From CAZPQN01 sp964588795 (GTDB taxonomy: Bacteria; Fidelibacterota; UBA2242): 14,546 bases of DNA. This document shows, piece after piece, positions 1-7,087 of the stretch (within the stretch, counting starts at the first letter, position 1; the number at the start of each line of letters is the position of its first letter). Below the pieces are notes generated by a model that made no database searches, was not told where the DNA came from, and saw only the letters and a program-made list of their open reading frames with translations. Position numbers and translations under genes: made by a program. The stretch lies in contig CAZPQN010000046.1 of assembly GCA_964588795.1 (NCBI GenBank), positions 1 through 14,546 on the forward strand, in the 5' to 3' direction.

Positions 1-459
1 ATTAAAAAAATGACCGACAATGAGCTGTCGGAATTACGGAACATTGAAATTGGGTTCGTATTCCAGAATTTCAATCTCTTACCTTATGCTTCGGCGTATG
101 AAAATGTGGAAATGCCTTTGCTGTTTGCCGGAACCGGCGGACGAAAACGCCGCGAAAGAGTGACCACCATCCTCGCCAGAGTCGGATTATTCGACCGTAT
201 GCGGCATCGCCCCAATGAACTCTCCGGCGGTCAAAAACAGCGCGTCGCCATCGCCCGGGCTTTAGTAAATACACCCAATATCATCCTCGCCGACGAACCG
301 ACCGGGAACTTGGACAGCCAGTCGGGTGCAGAGATCATGCAACTCTTCGTCGACCTCTGGAAAGAGGGTAATACCATCGTTATGATCACCCACGACCCGC
401 GCGCCAGGGAATACACCGACAATATCATCACCATTACGGATGGGATGATCAGGGCCTGA
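1..459 (+). CDS. ABC transporter ATP-binding protein, LolD/MacB type (5' partial)
   Basis: This is the C-terminal two thirds of an ATP-binding subunit that would power an ABC exporter or lipoprotein-release/FtsX-like permease at the inner membrane. Visible parts, in order, are the Q-loop region with the LolD/MacB-type stretch FVFQNFNLLP near 55-85, the ABC signature LSGGQKQR at about 220-243, Walker B IILADEP followed by TGNLD at about 280-312, and the switch histidine in MITHD near 382-396. The Walker A motif is absent because the gene is cut by the window edge. The reading frame is open from base 1 (Ile-Lys-Lys before the first Met), and the ATG at 10 falls where family members have internal sequence, so it is probably not the start. 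It ends at TGA 457-459. No permease follows on this strand; a partner, if encoded nearby, must be upstream. The substrate cannot be deduced. Confidence 0.93.
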   Translation: MKKMTDNELSELRNIEIGFVFQNFNLLPYASAYENVEMPLLFAGTGGRKRRERVTTILARVGLFDRMRHRPNELSGGQKQRVAIARALVNTPNIILADEPTGNLDSQSGAEIMQLFVDLWKEGNTIVMITHDPRAREYTDNIITITDGMIRA

Positions 460-479
460 TGAAGTAAATTGCCGCCGAC

Positions 480-500
480 GCAGGGTTCTGCCTCCTTTTT
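480..500 (+). terminator. weak possible terminator after the ABC gene
   Basis: A short hairpin, GCAG (480-483), loop GGTT, CTGC (488-491), is followed by CTCC and five T residues (496-500), starting about 20 nt after the ABC stop codon. The 4-bp stem is short for an intrinsic terminator and the T-run is not directly adjacent, so this is only a candidate. Confidence 0.25.
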
Positions 501-669
501 CAGCTGAAACAGTGTAAATATTATAAACATTTTCCTTGACTGTTGGTGAATAGATAGTCTAAGGTCAGTATCATTAAAATCATTTACGGCATTGAAAATA
601 AAAAATCCAGAAGAACCGAAAGCTACGTTGCCAACTCTATTTGTGACGAGAGCCCTGTGATTGTCGGTA

Positions 670-685
670 AAATCCGTACGGATTT
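670..685. promoter_or_regulatory. perfect 16-bp palindrome, operator candidate
   Basis: AAATCCGTACGGATTT is identical to its own reverse complement and has no spacer, so it reads as a DNA dyad for a dimeric regulator rather than an RNA hairpin. It lies 46 bp before the FISUMP start codon. Its right end overlaps the candidate -35 TTGAGA (684-689), where a bound protein would block transcription. The binding protein is unknown. Confidence 0.5.
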
Positions 686-712
686 GAGATTTTCGGGAAA
701 AACAATTATACC
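684..712 (+). promoter_or_regulatory. candidate promoter of the FISUMP gene
   Basis: TTGAGA (684-689, 5 of 6 matches to a sigma70 -35) is followed after 17 bp by TATACC (707-712, 4 of 6 matches to a -10). Transcription would begin near 719, leaving a leader of only about a dozen bases that still contains the ribosome binding site at 721-725. The -10 is weak and the leader is unusually short, so confidence is low. Confidence 0.28.
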
Positions 713-731
713 AATTCTTGGGAGGTAAAAG

Positions 732-1445
732 ATGCACGAGTTTTCCAGAAATCAAAGTATTTTTCTGAAGTTTGGCGTTGAGTTCTTTTTAGCTATCGCA
801 CTTTTTGTTTATCTCGGTTGCGAGGATAAAACCGGCACCAATAAGGACGATGACAACAACGCGGGCGACGATGAAGTCGAGATGGTGACGGTCGGAACGC
901 AAGTCTGGATGGCTAAAAATCTGAATGTGACCCATTATCGTAATGGCGATCCCATTCCCAATGTCACCGATGGCGCTCAATGGTACGGACTGACCAGTGG
1001 AGCATATTGCGATTACGGCAATGATCCCAACAATGCCGCGACTTACGGCCGACTCTACAACTGGTATGCGGTCACCGACAGCCGCGGTTTGGCGCCGCAA
1101 GGTTGGCACGTTCCCTCCGATGCTGAATGGCAGACACTGATTAGTAATCTGGGCGGCCGAGATGCGGCTGGCAGTAATATGAAAGAAACCGGAAATAGTC
1201 ATTGGTTGACGGATAATTCGGATGCAACCAATGCATCAGGTTTTACTGCGTTACCGGGCGGTTATCGCACTACCGGCATCCAAGCCAGCTTTATGTACAT
1301 GGGTTATTTCGCTAAATTCTGGACGAGTGCGACCTCGCCGTTCCCGATCATGTATTACCTGAATAGCGCGATGACCCAATGCGTCCAGGATTACAACAAT
1401 TGCGGGAAAATGTACGGCTTTTCGGTGCGCTGTATTAAAGATTAA
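732..1445 (+). CDS. FISUMP-domain lipoprotein
   Basis: This 237-residue protein has a hydrophobic N-terminus ending in YLGC (Cys30), which resembles a lipoprotein signal although Tyr at -3 is not the canonical Leu. An Asp/Asn/Lys-rich linker (about 31-49) follows. The rest matches the Fibrobacter succinogenes major paralogous (FISUMP) domain: VGTQVWMAKNLN near 54-65, YGRLYNWYAV near 105-114, GWHVPSDAEW near 124-133, GFTALPGG near 170-177, and the typical C-terminal SVRCIKD. FISUMP proteins are surface or extracellular, C-type-lectin-like in flavour, and of unknown precise role. The start is supported by GGAGG at 721-725, six bases before the ATG. It lies 272 bp after the ABC gene, so it is probably transcribed separately, possibly under control of the palindrome at 670-685. 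The family call is strong; function is unknown. Confidence 0.88.
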   Translation: MHEFSRNQSIFLKFGVEFFLAIALFVYLGCEDKTGTNKDDDNNAGDDEVEMVTVGTQVWMAKNLNVTHYRNGDPIPNVTDGAQWYGLTSGAYCDYGNDPNNAATYGRLYNWYAVTDSRGLAPQGWHVPSDAEWQTLISNLGGRDAAGSNMKETGNSHWLTDNSDATNASGFTALPGGYRTTGIQASFMYMGYFAKFWTSATSPFPIMYYLNSAMTQCVQDYNNCGKMYGFSVRCIKD

Positions 1446-1483
1446 GACCTAAGACCAGTTTCTCCAGCTCGCTTAAATCCTTA

Positions 1484-1506
1484 CTCAGCAGGACACCGCT
1501 TCTGAG
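1484..1506. terminator. hairpin in the convergent gap, possible bidirectional terminator
   Basis: CTCAGCAG (1484-1491) and CTTCTGAG (1499-1506) form an 8-bp stem with one mismatch and a 7-nt loop. It sits between the FISUMP stop (1445) and the stop of the arabinofuranosidase gene (1543), where transcripts converge. No strong T-run follows on either strand, so termination is an inference from position. Confidence 0.35.
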
Positions 1507-1542
1507 CGACTATTCAATCCTATTATGGTCAGATACTCTTCT

Positions 1543-3093
1543 TTAAGGTGTGATTTCCAGGGTCACTACTGATTTGGCCGGTAAACTGACCGACAGGTTA
1601 TTTTTATCCAACCTATATCCGGAGAATTTTTTAAGATTGACCTTTTCCGGTTGCCCAAAGTCGTTATAGTCCTGCATCGTCGCGGAGGTCAGGATTTCAC
1701 CAGTGACTTTGGCAAGTGGTGGCGCGCCGCGCAACTCGATACTGAGCAGGGCCGGTTCGTTGGGGTTCAGATTACACAATGAAATGTGGAGCGCTCCTTG
1801 GTTGCCCTGTGAAGCAGAGACACTAATGCCCGGGATTGTCATTCCGTCGAAGGCGTAATCAGCACCGGTGACTTCGACCGGCAGGAGTGTCGCATCCTGG
1901 TGAACTTGGTACATTTTGAAAATATAGAAACTCGGTGTCTTGACCAGCTTTTCGGCCTGGGTGAGTAACATGGCCTGCAAAACATTAATTGTTTGGGCAA
2001 TGTTTGCCATCTTAACGCGCCGGGCGTGATTGTTGTAAATATTCAAATAAAGGGCGGCGGTCACGGCATCACGCAGGGTGTTCTGCTGATATAAAAAAGC
2101 CGGATTAGTGCCAGGCTCCACATTGAACCAGTTGCCCCATTCGTCGGCAATCAGACCGATTTTATTCTCTGGGTCGTACTTGTCCATTATCGCAATATGG
2201 CGTTCGAGGCTCTGCTCCATAACCAGGGTGTTTTTCAGAGTATGAAACCAGTCATTTTCGGTGAATTGCGTGGCGGAGCCTTTATTATCCCAGCCGTGAC
2301 AACAGGTATAATAATGAAAGGAATAACCCTGAATCAGATGTTGATACTTCTGCGTTTTCTGGAGCAGAACCTCGGTCCAGTTGTGGTCATTATCCAGTCC
2401 GCCGCTGGCCACCCGGTACAGATCGCCGAATCGCAAATAAGTCGAGAAGCGTTTAAAAAGATCGGCGTAGTATTCCGGAATCATATTGCCGCCACAGCCC
2501 CAGCTCTCATTGCCCACCGCCCAGAATTTAACTTTCCAGGGCTGGGCCCGTCCGTTTTGACGCCGCAGTTCGGTCAGCGGACTTTGGGCGTCGGAATTGA
2601 CATATTCAACCCATTCGGCGGCTTCCTGCACCGTGCCGCTACCCACATTCAGGCAGATATACGGTTCGGCGCCCACCAGCTCGCACAGGTCGAGAAATTC
2701 ATGCGTGCCGAAACTATTATCCTCAGTGACACCGCCCCAGGTGGTATTGACGAAAGCCGGACGTTTCTCTCGCGGACCGATGCCATCCTTCCAGTGATAG
2801 GTATCGGCGAAACAGCCTCCCGGCCAGCGGATGACCGAGGGCTTGATCTCGCGCAGAGCCGCGATGACATCGTTGCGGATTCCGCGGGTATTGGGCACAG
2901 ATGATTTTTCACCGACCCAAAAACCTCCGTAAATACAGCGCCCTAAATGCTCCGCGAAATGTCCGTAAATATAGCGACTGATCTGTTCCTGGCCTTGATC
3001 CGCATGAATAATTATCCGGTTCTGGCTTTGCGCCACAAGCAGGTTTGTAAGATTCGAAATGATTAATAGCACCGCTAATCGATTTAAACGCAT
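1543..3093 (-). CDS. secreted GH51 alpha-L-arabinofuranosidase
   Basis: A 516-residue glycoside hydrolase family 51 enzyme, expected to cleave terminal non-reducing alpha-L-arabinofuranosyl groups from arabinan, arabinoxylan or arabinogalactan fragments. The N-terminus (about 1-21, ending LLVAQ) is a signal peptide, so the enzyme acts in the periplasm or outside. The (beta/alpha)8 domain carries the GH51 sequences IYGHFAEHLGR (42-52) and RWPGGCFADTYHW (89-101). The acid/base Glu196 is in GNE (194-196) and the nucleophile Glu318 is in ADEWG (316-320). A C-terminal beta domain (about 400-516) follows. The frame is open 21 codons further upstream, but the ATG at 3093 is chosen because AGGGGG (3106-3101) precedes it by 7 nt and it places the signal peptide at the N-terminus. 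It is last in the arabinose gene series, with a 207-bp leader of its own, so it may be separately regulated. Confidence 0.95.
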   Translation of the reverse strand: MRLNRLAVLLIISNLTNLLVAQSQNRIIIHADQGQEQISRYIYGHFAEHLGRCIYGGFWVGEKSSVPNTRGIRNDVIAALREIKPSVIRWPGGCFADTYHWKDGIGPREKRPAFVNTTWGGVTEDNSFGTHEFLDLCELVGAEPYICLNVGSGTVQEAAEWVEYVNSDAQSPLTELRRQNGRAQPWKVKFWAVGNESWGCGGNMIPEYYADLFKRFSTYLRFGDLYRVASGGLDNDHNWTEVLLQKTQKYQHLIQGYSFHYYTCCHGWDNKGSATQFTENDWFHTLKNTLVMEQSLERHIAIMDKYDPENKIGLIADEWGNWFNVEPGTNPAFLYQQNTLRDAVTAALYLNIYNNHARRVKMANIAQTINVLQAMLLTQAEKLVKTPSFYIFKMYQVHQDATLLPVEVTGADYAFDGMTIPGISVSASQGNQGALHISLCNLNPNEPALLSIELRGAPPLAKVTGEILTSATMQDYNDFGQPEKVNLKKFSGYRLDKNNLSVSLPAKSVVTLEITP

Positions 3094-3300
3094 AAAGAAA
3101 CCCCCTTTTATCAGCGAAAACTGTGTCATTTGAGAATTAACTGCCTGGTCGTGCAATCGTCCGGTGTTCCGCTTCTCTAAATATATATCAAGAATGTCTA
3201 TCGGGAACGTTCTGATTCATATAGTCATGCGATAGTTATCGGCTTAAGTAAAGAAAACTGTCAGCGTTCTGTTAGTCATATGGTATTTGCCAAATATTCA
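3094..3300 (-). promoter_or_regulatory. leader of the arabinofuranosidase gene, rich in dyads
   Basis: This 207-bp non-coding stretch holds the GH51 ribosome binding site (3101-3106) and several imperfect inverted repeats: AGAA-N2-CTG-N-CAG-N2-TTCT at 3252-3270; CGATA-N2-TATCG at 3230-3241; GAACGTTC at 3205-3212, inside a larger dyad with AGAA/TTCT ends at 3191-3213. CGTTCTG occurs twice on the + strand (3208-3214 and 3265-3271). I found no convincing -35/-10 pair. Such density is typical of operators, but the regulator is not encoded here. Confidence 0.4.
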
Positions 3301-3804
3301 TTACGGTATCGGTACCAGACGCAGGCGGGTCACGGTTCCACCCGTCGGATATTCCAAGCCGTCAAAAGCGATGCTCTGCTCCCAGGTGAGGTCTAACGTG
3401 TCACCCGTGAATGCATATGAAAAGATACCCTTCCCACCAACGAACTCCGGCGCGAGCGCAAAAAGCGGCTCCAATAAAAGCTTCGTGCCCTCGAGCCTGT
3501 ACCGGCCAGTATTCACGATTACTGAGCGGAAACGGGCCAGCTTCTCGTTGTCGGTTGGGTGCCAGCGCTCCTGATAGGGAACCGCTCTTCGGCCAAATGC
3601 ATAGGTTATGCTGTAGTAGCCTTTATCGAACAGGAAAAGACTTTCTCCAACCGGGAACTCGATTTGCTCACCGTTCGCCGAAACCAGCTGCATTTTCATC
3701 AATTGCCAGGCACCGTTCAGTTTACCCGGCTTTTCCTTAGAGCACCCGGTCAATAACAGTGCTGAAAATATCACCGTAAAACCTGCGACATTTTTAACCT
3801 TCAT
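3301..3804 (-). CDS. small lipoprotein, lipocalin-like fold possible
   Basis: A 167-residue protein with a clear lipoprotein signal: a positively charged start, a hydrophobic core, and the lipobox LLTGC with Cys21 as the predicted lipidated residue. The remainder is beta-rich. A GAWQL motif soon after the Cys (about 31-35), a central FDKGYYSITY (about 59-68), and a C-terminal run of alternating hydrophobic residues resemble small lipocalin-like lipoproteins that begin with a G-x-W pattern. No catalytic motif is visible. The gene starts 17 bp after the TPR/DUF2271-like gene and is preceded by a G-rich AGATGACGGGGG stretch and an AGG, so translation probably follows from the same mRNA. The pairing suggests these two envelope proteins work together, but the function is unknown and the fold is a guess from sequence texture. 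Confidence 0.8.
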   Translation of the reverse strand: MKVKNVAGFTVIFSALLLTGCSKEKPGKLNGAWQLMKMQLVSANGEQIEFPVGESLFLFDKGYYSITYAFGRRAVPYQERWHPTDNEKLARFRSVIVNTGRYRLEGTKLLLEPLFALAPEFVGGKGIFSYAFTGDTLDLTWEQSIAFDGLEYPTGGTVTRLRLVPIP

Positions 3805-3821
3805 ACCTATGCCCCCGTCAT

Positions 3822-5480
3822 CTATTTCGCAAAATATTGCACTTCCAGATAAGGAATCAGATTACCTTCCTGAACAACCACACGGCTGACTTTTTTACCA
3901 ATTGTTATCGGAGCTTTGACGATTTGATACTGCATACTCGGCCAGTAGGAAACCTCAATTTTGACGACATAGCCTCCACTACCGACCAACTTGCCGGCGG
4001 CATCCTTCAAATCCCACGTATAAATATGATGCCCCAGGTCGATGCTGGCACCGCTGACCCCATCGACATCCTTAAACTGTGACGCCTTGCTCCAGCGCGG
4101 CAGGTTGACCTGCTTTTCCTTGGCAAAGGCGCTGAATCCGGAGACATAAACCGTCTTGACGAAATTCCCGTTTTTATCCTCGATCCAGACCACCGTCTGC
4201 GGTTCCAGTTCATCCCGGTAACCCAGGACAAAATCAATGGCGAGGAAAGGTTTCGCATGTTCGTCAGGGTTGAGATGCCGGATGGGCGGCAACATGCTCC
4301 CGAACGCCATTTTGCAGGCCTCCGTCTCGGAGTAATTCTTGATTACGTTAATCCAGTTGGTCATGGCTTTTTTCTGATAAGCACATCCTAACCAATAGAT
4401 GGCCTCCGCTTTAATTTCGTCAGGGGCTTGACTCTTGCTCGTCTTTTCCAGATCCCTGATGGCCTGCTCTAATTTATCGACGAAAAATGGCATCATTACT
4501 CCCGCTCTACCCCGAATCAATAACAGTTCCGGGTCTTCCGGCGCATGCCTGACGGCCTCGTCAGCCAACCGTACCAATTCGAATGCCAAGTTCGTGCGGA
4601 AATCGGTATCGTCATAGATGCGCTCATCGTAGCCGACGGCGGCTATCTGCCCAACCGCTTCGATAAGTAACTTGTAGGTGCTGACATTGTTGGAATCCAG
4701 CTGGATGCTCTTTTTCAGGGCTTTGACGGCTTCTTCATGGGCTTTTAAATCGAAATAAGCCTGGCCTAATTGAAAATAGGCCTGCGGACTATCGGGATTT
4801 TTGTGAATGCTCGCCAGTAATTGCTCAATTTCCGGAGTGGTCACGACTTTTTTCTCGATCGCCTGGGCTTTTTTCAGTTCCCCCGTCACAGTGGTCAAAT
4901 TTTGTCTGGCGTTGGCGGCCAGCGGCGAATCGGGAGCTAATTCGATTACTTTTTCCCAGGCCGACCGTGCTTTCACTGAATCTTTGGCTTTGGAGTAGCC
5001 TTCGCCCAGTAGATCAAAGGCCCGTACGGCTAATTCGATCGGCATTTTATCCGGTGCCGACTGATACACTTTGATGATGAATTCCAGATCAGCTAGGCCC
5101 TGATCCAGTTTCCCGAGGAATGGCGGTACTTTAACTCCCATCAGGCCACGGTTCAGGCGAACTTGTAAATTATTACCATCCAGAGCGATGGCTTTATCCA
5201 AAACCGCAGAAGCCGAGCTGACTAATCTCCCGGCCTCGATAAAACTACCTACCTGTCCAGCCAGCATAACCTGATACAGTCCCAAATATGAATATGCCAG
5301 AGCGTTGTCCGGAAACTTTTGCACGGCGTCTTCCATAATCTGTACCGCCTGCTTAAAATCGCCCGCCTGGTTGAGATCCGCGGCCTTTTTCAGGTATTCA
5401 TCGAGACTTTGACCCGCCGCTACCCGGAAAAGCAAAACGCTTAGCATCAGAATCACGTGTATTTTCGTAATTGTCTGCAT
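3822..5480 (-). CDS. exported TPR protein with C-terminal DUF2271-like domain
   Basis: A 552-residue protein with a signal peptide (1 to about 23, VAAGQ). Residues about 26-395 are helical tetratricopeptide-type repeats, for example GDFKQAVQIMEDAVQKFPDN (40-59) and the PQAYFQLGQAYFDLKAHEEA unit (232-251). The two halves look duplicated: MGVKVPPFLGKLDQGLADLE (114-133) parallels AGVMMPFFVDKLEQAIRDLE (326-345). The C-terminus (about 410-552) resembles DUF2271: VVWIEDKNGNFVKTVYVSGF (430-449), PRWSKA, DGVSGAS (473-479), a His-His/WDLKDAAGK block (484-497) and GGYVVKIEV (502-510). DGVSGAS also fits the pattern recognised by the flavin transferase ApbE. The ATG at 5480 is preferred over the in-frame GTG at 5489 because GAGG (5492-5489) lies 8 nt before it. 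It follows araA by 104 bp. The substrate is unknown; scaffold or redox roles are possible. A FlgD-like Ig fold is an alternative for part of the C-terminus. Confidence 0.88.
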   Translation of the reverse strand: MQTITKIHVILMLSVLLFRVAAGQSLDEYLKKAADLNQAGDFKQAVQIMEDAVQKFPDNALAYSYLGLYQVMLAGQVGSFIEAGRLVSSASAVLDKAIALDGNNLQVRLNRGLMGVKVPPFLGKLDQGLADLEFIIKVYQSAPDKMPIELAVRAFDLLGEGYSKAKDSVKARSAWEKVIELAPDSPLAANARQNLTTVTGELKKAQAIEKKVVTTPEIEQLLASIHKNPDSPQAYFQLGQAYFDLKAHEEAVKALKKSIQLDSNNVSTYKLLIEAVGQIAAVGYDERIYDDTDFRTNLAFELVRLADEAVRHAPEDPELLLIRGRAGVMMPFFVDKLEQAIRDLEKTSKSQAPDEIKAEAIYWLGCAYQKKAMTNWINVIKNYSETEACKMAFGSMLPPIRHLNPDEHAKPFLAIDFVLGYRDELEPQTVVWIEDKNGNFVKTVYVSGFSAFAKEKQVNLPRWSKASQFKDVDGVSGASIDLGHHIYTWDLKDAAGKLVGSGGYVVKIEVSYWPSMQYQIVKAPITIGKKVSRVVVQEGNLIPYLEVQYFAK

Positions 5481-5584
5481 TATTCCCACCTCGTTATTTT
5501 GTCTATATTTAATTTTGCGAAACCGAATATTTTTGACCAGGGCTTGCTGAAATTAGCATCTTTCCATACCCGCGATTGCCCGCT
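5481..5584 (-). other. gap between araA and the TPR gene
   Basis: These 104 bp hold the TPR gene's ribosome binding site and a small inverted repeat TGCT-N6-AGCA at 5545-5558 with no T-run after it. I see no convincing promoter or terminator, so read-through from araA is plausible but unproven. Confidence 0.4.
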
Positions 5585-7072
5585 TTAATATACCGCCTCA
5601 TTCCAGCGTAATTCTTTTTTAAATGCACCAACTTCCGTCGCGGAATTGATCTCGACTAATTCGACCCCGGCAATGTCGGCGAAGTCGCGCAGGTATTCAG
5701 CGGTCAGCGCCTGGCTGAACCCGGTATGATGGGCACCACCAGCCAAAATCCAGCACTGCGCGGCAACTTCCAAATCGGGTTTGGGCGTCCAGATCACCCG
5801 CGCGACCGGCAGTTTGGGTAAATCGGCTTCCGGCGTCAGACAGGCCACTTCATTGAGGATCATTCGAAAACGATGCCCTAAATCAATGACCGAGACATTC
5901 AGTGCCGGTCCGGCTGAGGCGTTGAACACTAAACGCGCTGGATCGGCTTTGCCGCCGATCGCCAGCGGATGTATTTCCAGGCGCGGTTGGCCCGCGGCGA
6001 TTGAAGGGCAGACTTCCAACATGTGTGCTCCCAATACCTGCATCGCGGTCGGTGCGAGGTGATAGGTGTAATCTTCCATAAAAGACGTACCCCCCTTCAA
6101 GCCGGTCGCCATAATTTTCATCGCGCGCACCAATGCCGCCGTTTTCCAATCGCCTTCCGCCCCGAAACCGTAACCATCCGCCATCAAACGTTGCACCGCC
6201 AATCCGGGCAATTGCGGAAGTCCGTGCAAATCTTCGAAGGTCGTCGTAAAAGCGGTGAAGTTGCCGGCTTTTAAAAATTCCCGCAGACCGAGTTCGATGC
6301 GGGCGGCGTCGCGCAGATTTTGATGCTTCGTTCCACCGCTTCGGGCCTCCGGCGCAATGATATATTGTGAATTATATTCTGTAACCAGTTGGTCTATTTC
6401 GGCATCACTTACCTGGTTGATAACTTTAACCAGATCACCGATTCCATAGCCGTTGACCGAATAACCCCAGCGGATTTGGGCTTCGACCTTATCGCCTTCA
6501 GTGACCGCGACCTCACGCATGTTGTCGCCGAAGCGGGCGACTTTGCCGTGCCGGCTATCGTGCCAGGCGACCGCGGCGCGCATCCAGATTGCCAATTCTT
6601 TTAGTACCTTTTCCGTCTGCCAGTGTCCGACCACGACCTTGCGACTGATTCTCATCCGCGAACAGATGAACCCAAATTCGCGGTCACCGTGCGCTGATTG
6701 ATTCAGGTTCATGAAATTCATGTCAATCTCGGGCCACGGCAGGTCGCGGTTGAACTGAGTATGCAGATGTACGAGGGGCTTGTGCAGGTGCTGTAATCCG
6801 GCGATCCACATTTTGGCTGGTGAAAAAGTATGCATCCAGGCAATCAATCCGATACACTGGCGCGCTTTGTTGGCCGCTGACATCAACTCCGCCACAGCCT
6901 CCGGGCTGGTCAGCACCGGCTGACATACCACCCGCACCGGAATCTGCTTCGCACCGGAGAAGAAATCCGCTATCGTGCGCGAATGTTGCTCAACCTGCCG
7001 CAAAACTTCTTCGCCATACAGGTGTTGACTGCCGGTCGCCAACCAGACTTCATAGGACTCAAACACTTTCAT
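5585..7072 (-). CDS. araA: L-arabinose isomerase
   Basis: Converts L-arabinose to L-ribulose in the cytoplasm, the first step of the bacterial AraA-AraB-AraD route. The 495-residue length matches the family (E. coli AraA is 500). The start ESYEVWLATGSQHLYGEEVL is characteristic. The metal and catalytic residues align by eye with those of E. coli (Glu306, Glu333, His350, His450): Glu306 in YGFGAEGDW, Glu333 in FMEDY, His350 in VLGAH, and His448/His449 in AGGAHHTGF. LEIHPLAIGGKADPARLVF (365-383) is another family signature. A purine-rich GAGGAAGG precedes the ATG. It lies 15 bp downstream of araD on the same strand, which supports co-transcription. Confidence 0.98.
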   Translation of the reverse strand: MKVFESYEVWLATGSQHLYGEEVLRQVEQHSRTIADFFSGAKQIPVRVVCQPVLTSPEAVAELMSAANKARQCIGLIAWMHTFSPAKMWIAGLQHLHKPLVHLHTQFNRDLPWPEIDMNFMNLNQSAHGDREFGFICSRMRISRKVVVGHWQTEKVLKELAIWMRAAVAWHDSRHGKVARFGDNMREVAVTEGDKVEAQIRWGYSVNGYGIGDLVKVINQVSDAEIDQLVTEYNSQYIIAPEARSGGTKHQNLRDAARIELGLREFLKAGNFTAFTTTFEDLHGLPQLPGLAVQRLMADGYGFGAEGDWKTAALVRAMKIMATGLKGGTSFMEDYTYHLAPTAMQVLGAHMLEVCPSIAAGQPRLEIHPLAIGGKADPARLVFNASAGPALNVSVIDLGHRFRMILNEVACLTPEADLPKLPVARVIWTPKPDLEVAAQCWILAGGAHHTGFSQALTAEYLRDFADIAGVELVEINSATEVGAFKKELRWNEAVY

Positions 7073-7087
7073 CGCTACCTTCCTCGA

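Noticed and set aside
536..564. TTGACT as a -35 promoter element
   Set aside because: No acceptable -10 hexamer lies 16-18 bp downstream (CTAAGG at 17 bp), and it is about 190 bp from the FISUMP gene.
231..755. Minus-strand open frame across the ABC gene end and the intergenic region
   Set aside because: It overlaps the conserved ABC signature/Walker B coding region and encodes no recognisable domain or signal.
2197..2904. Open frame of 235 codons on the + strand
   Set aside because: It is antisense to the GH51 catalytic domain, has no family motifs, and GH51 shows the conserved catalytic residues; it is a shadow frame.
3094..3156. In-frame N-terminal extension of GH51 by 21 residues
   Set aside because: The extension would bury the signal peptide, and the strong AGGGGG ribosome binding site lies inside it, directly ahead of the ATG at 3093.
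5481..5489. GTG start three codons upstream of the chosen TPR gene start
   Set aside because: That GTG is part of the GAGGTGGG ribosome binding sequence for the ATG at 5480.
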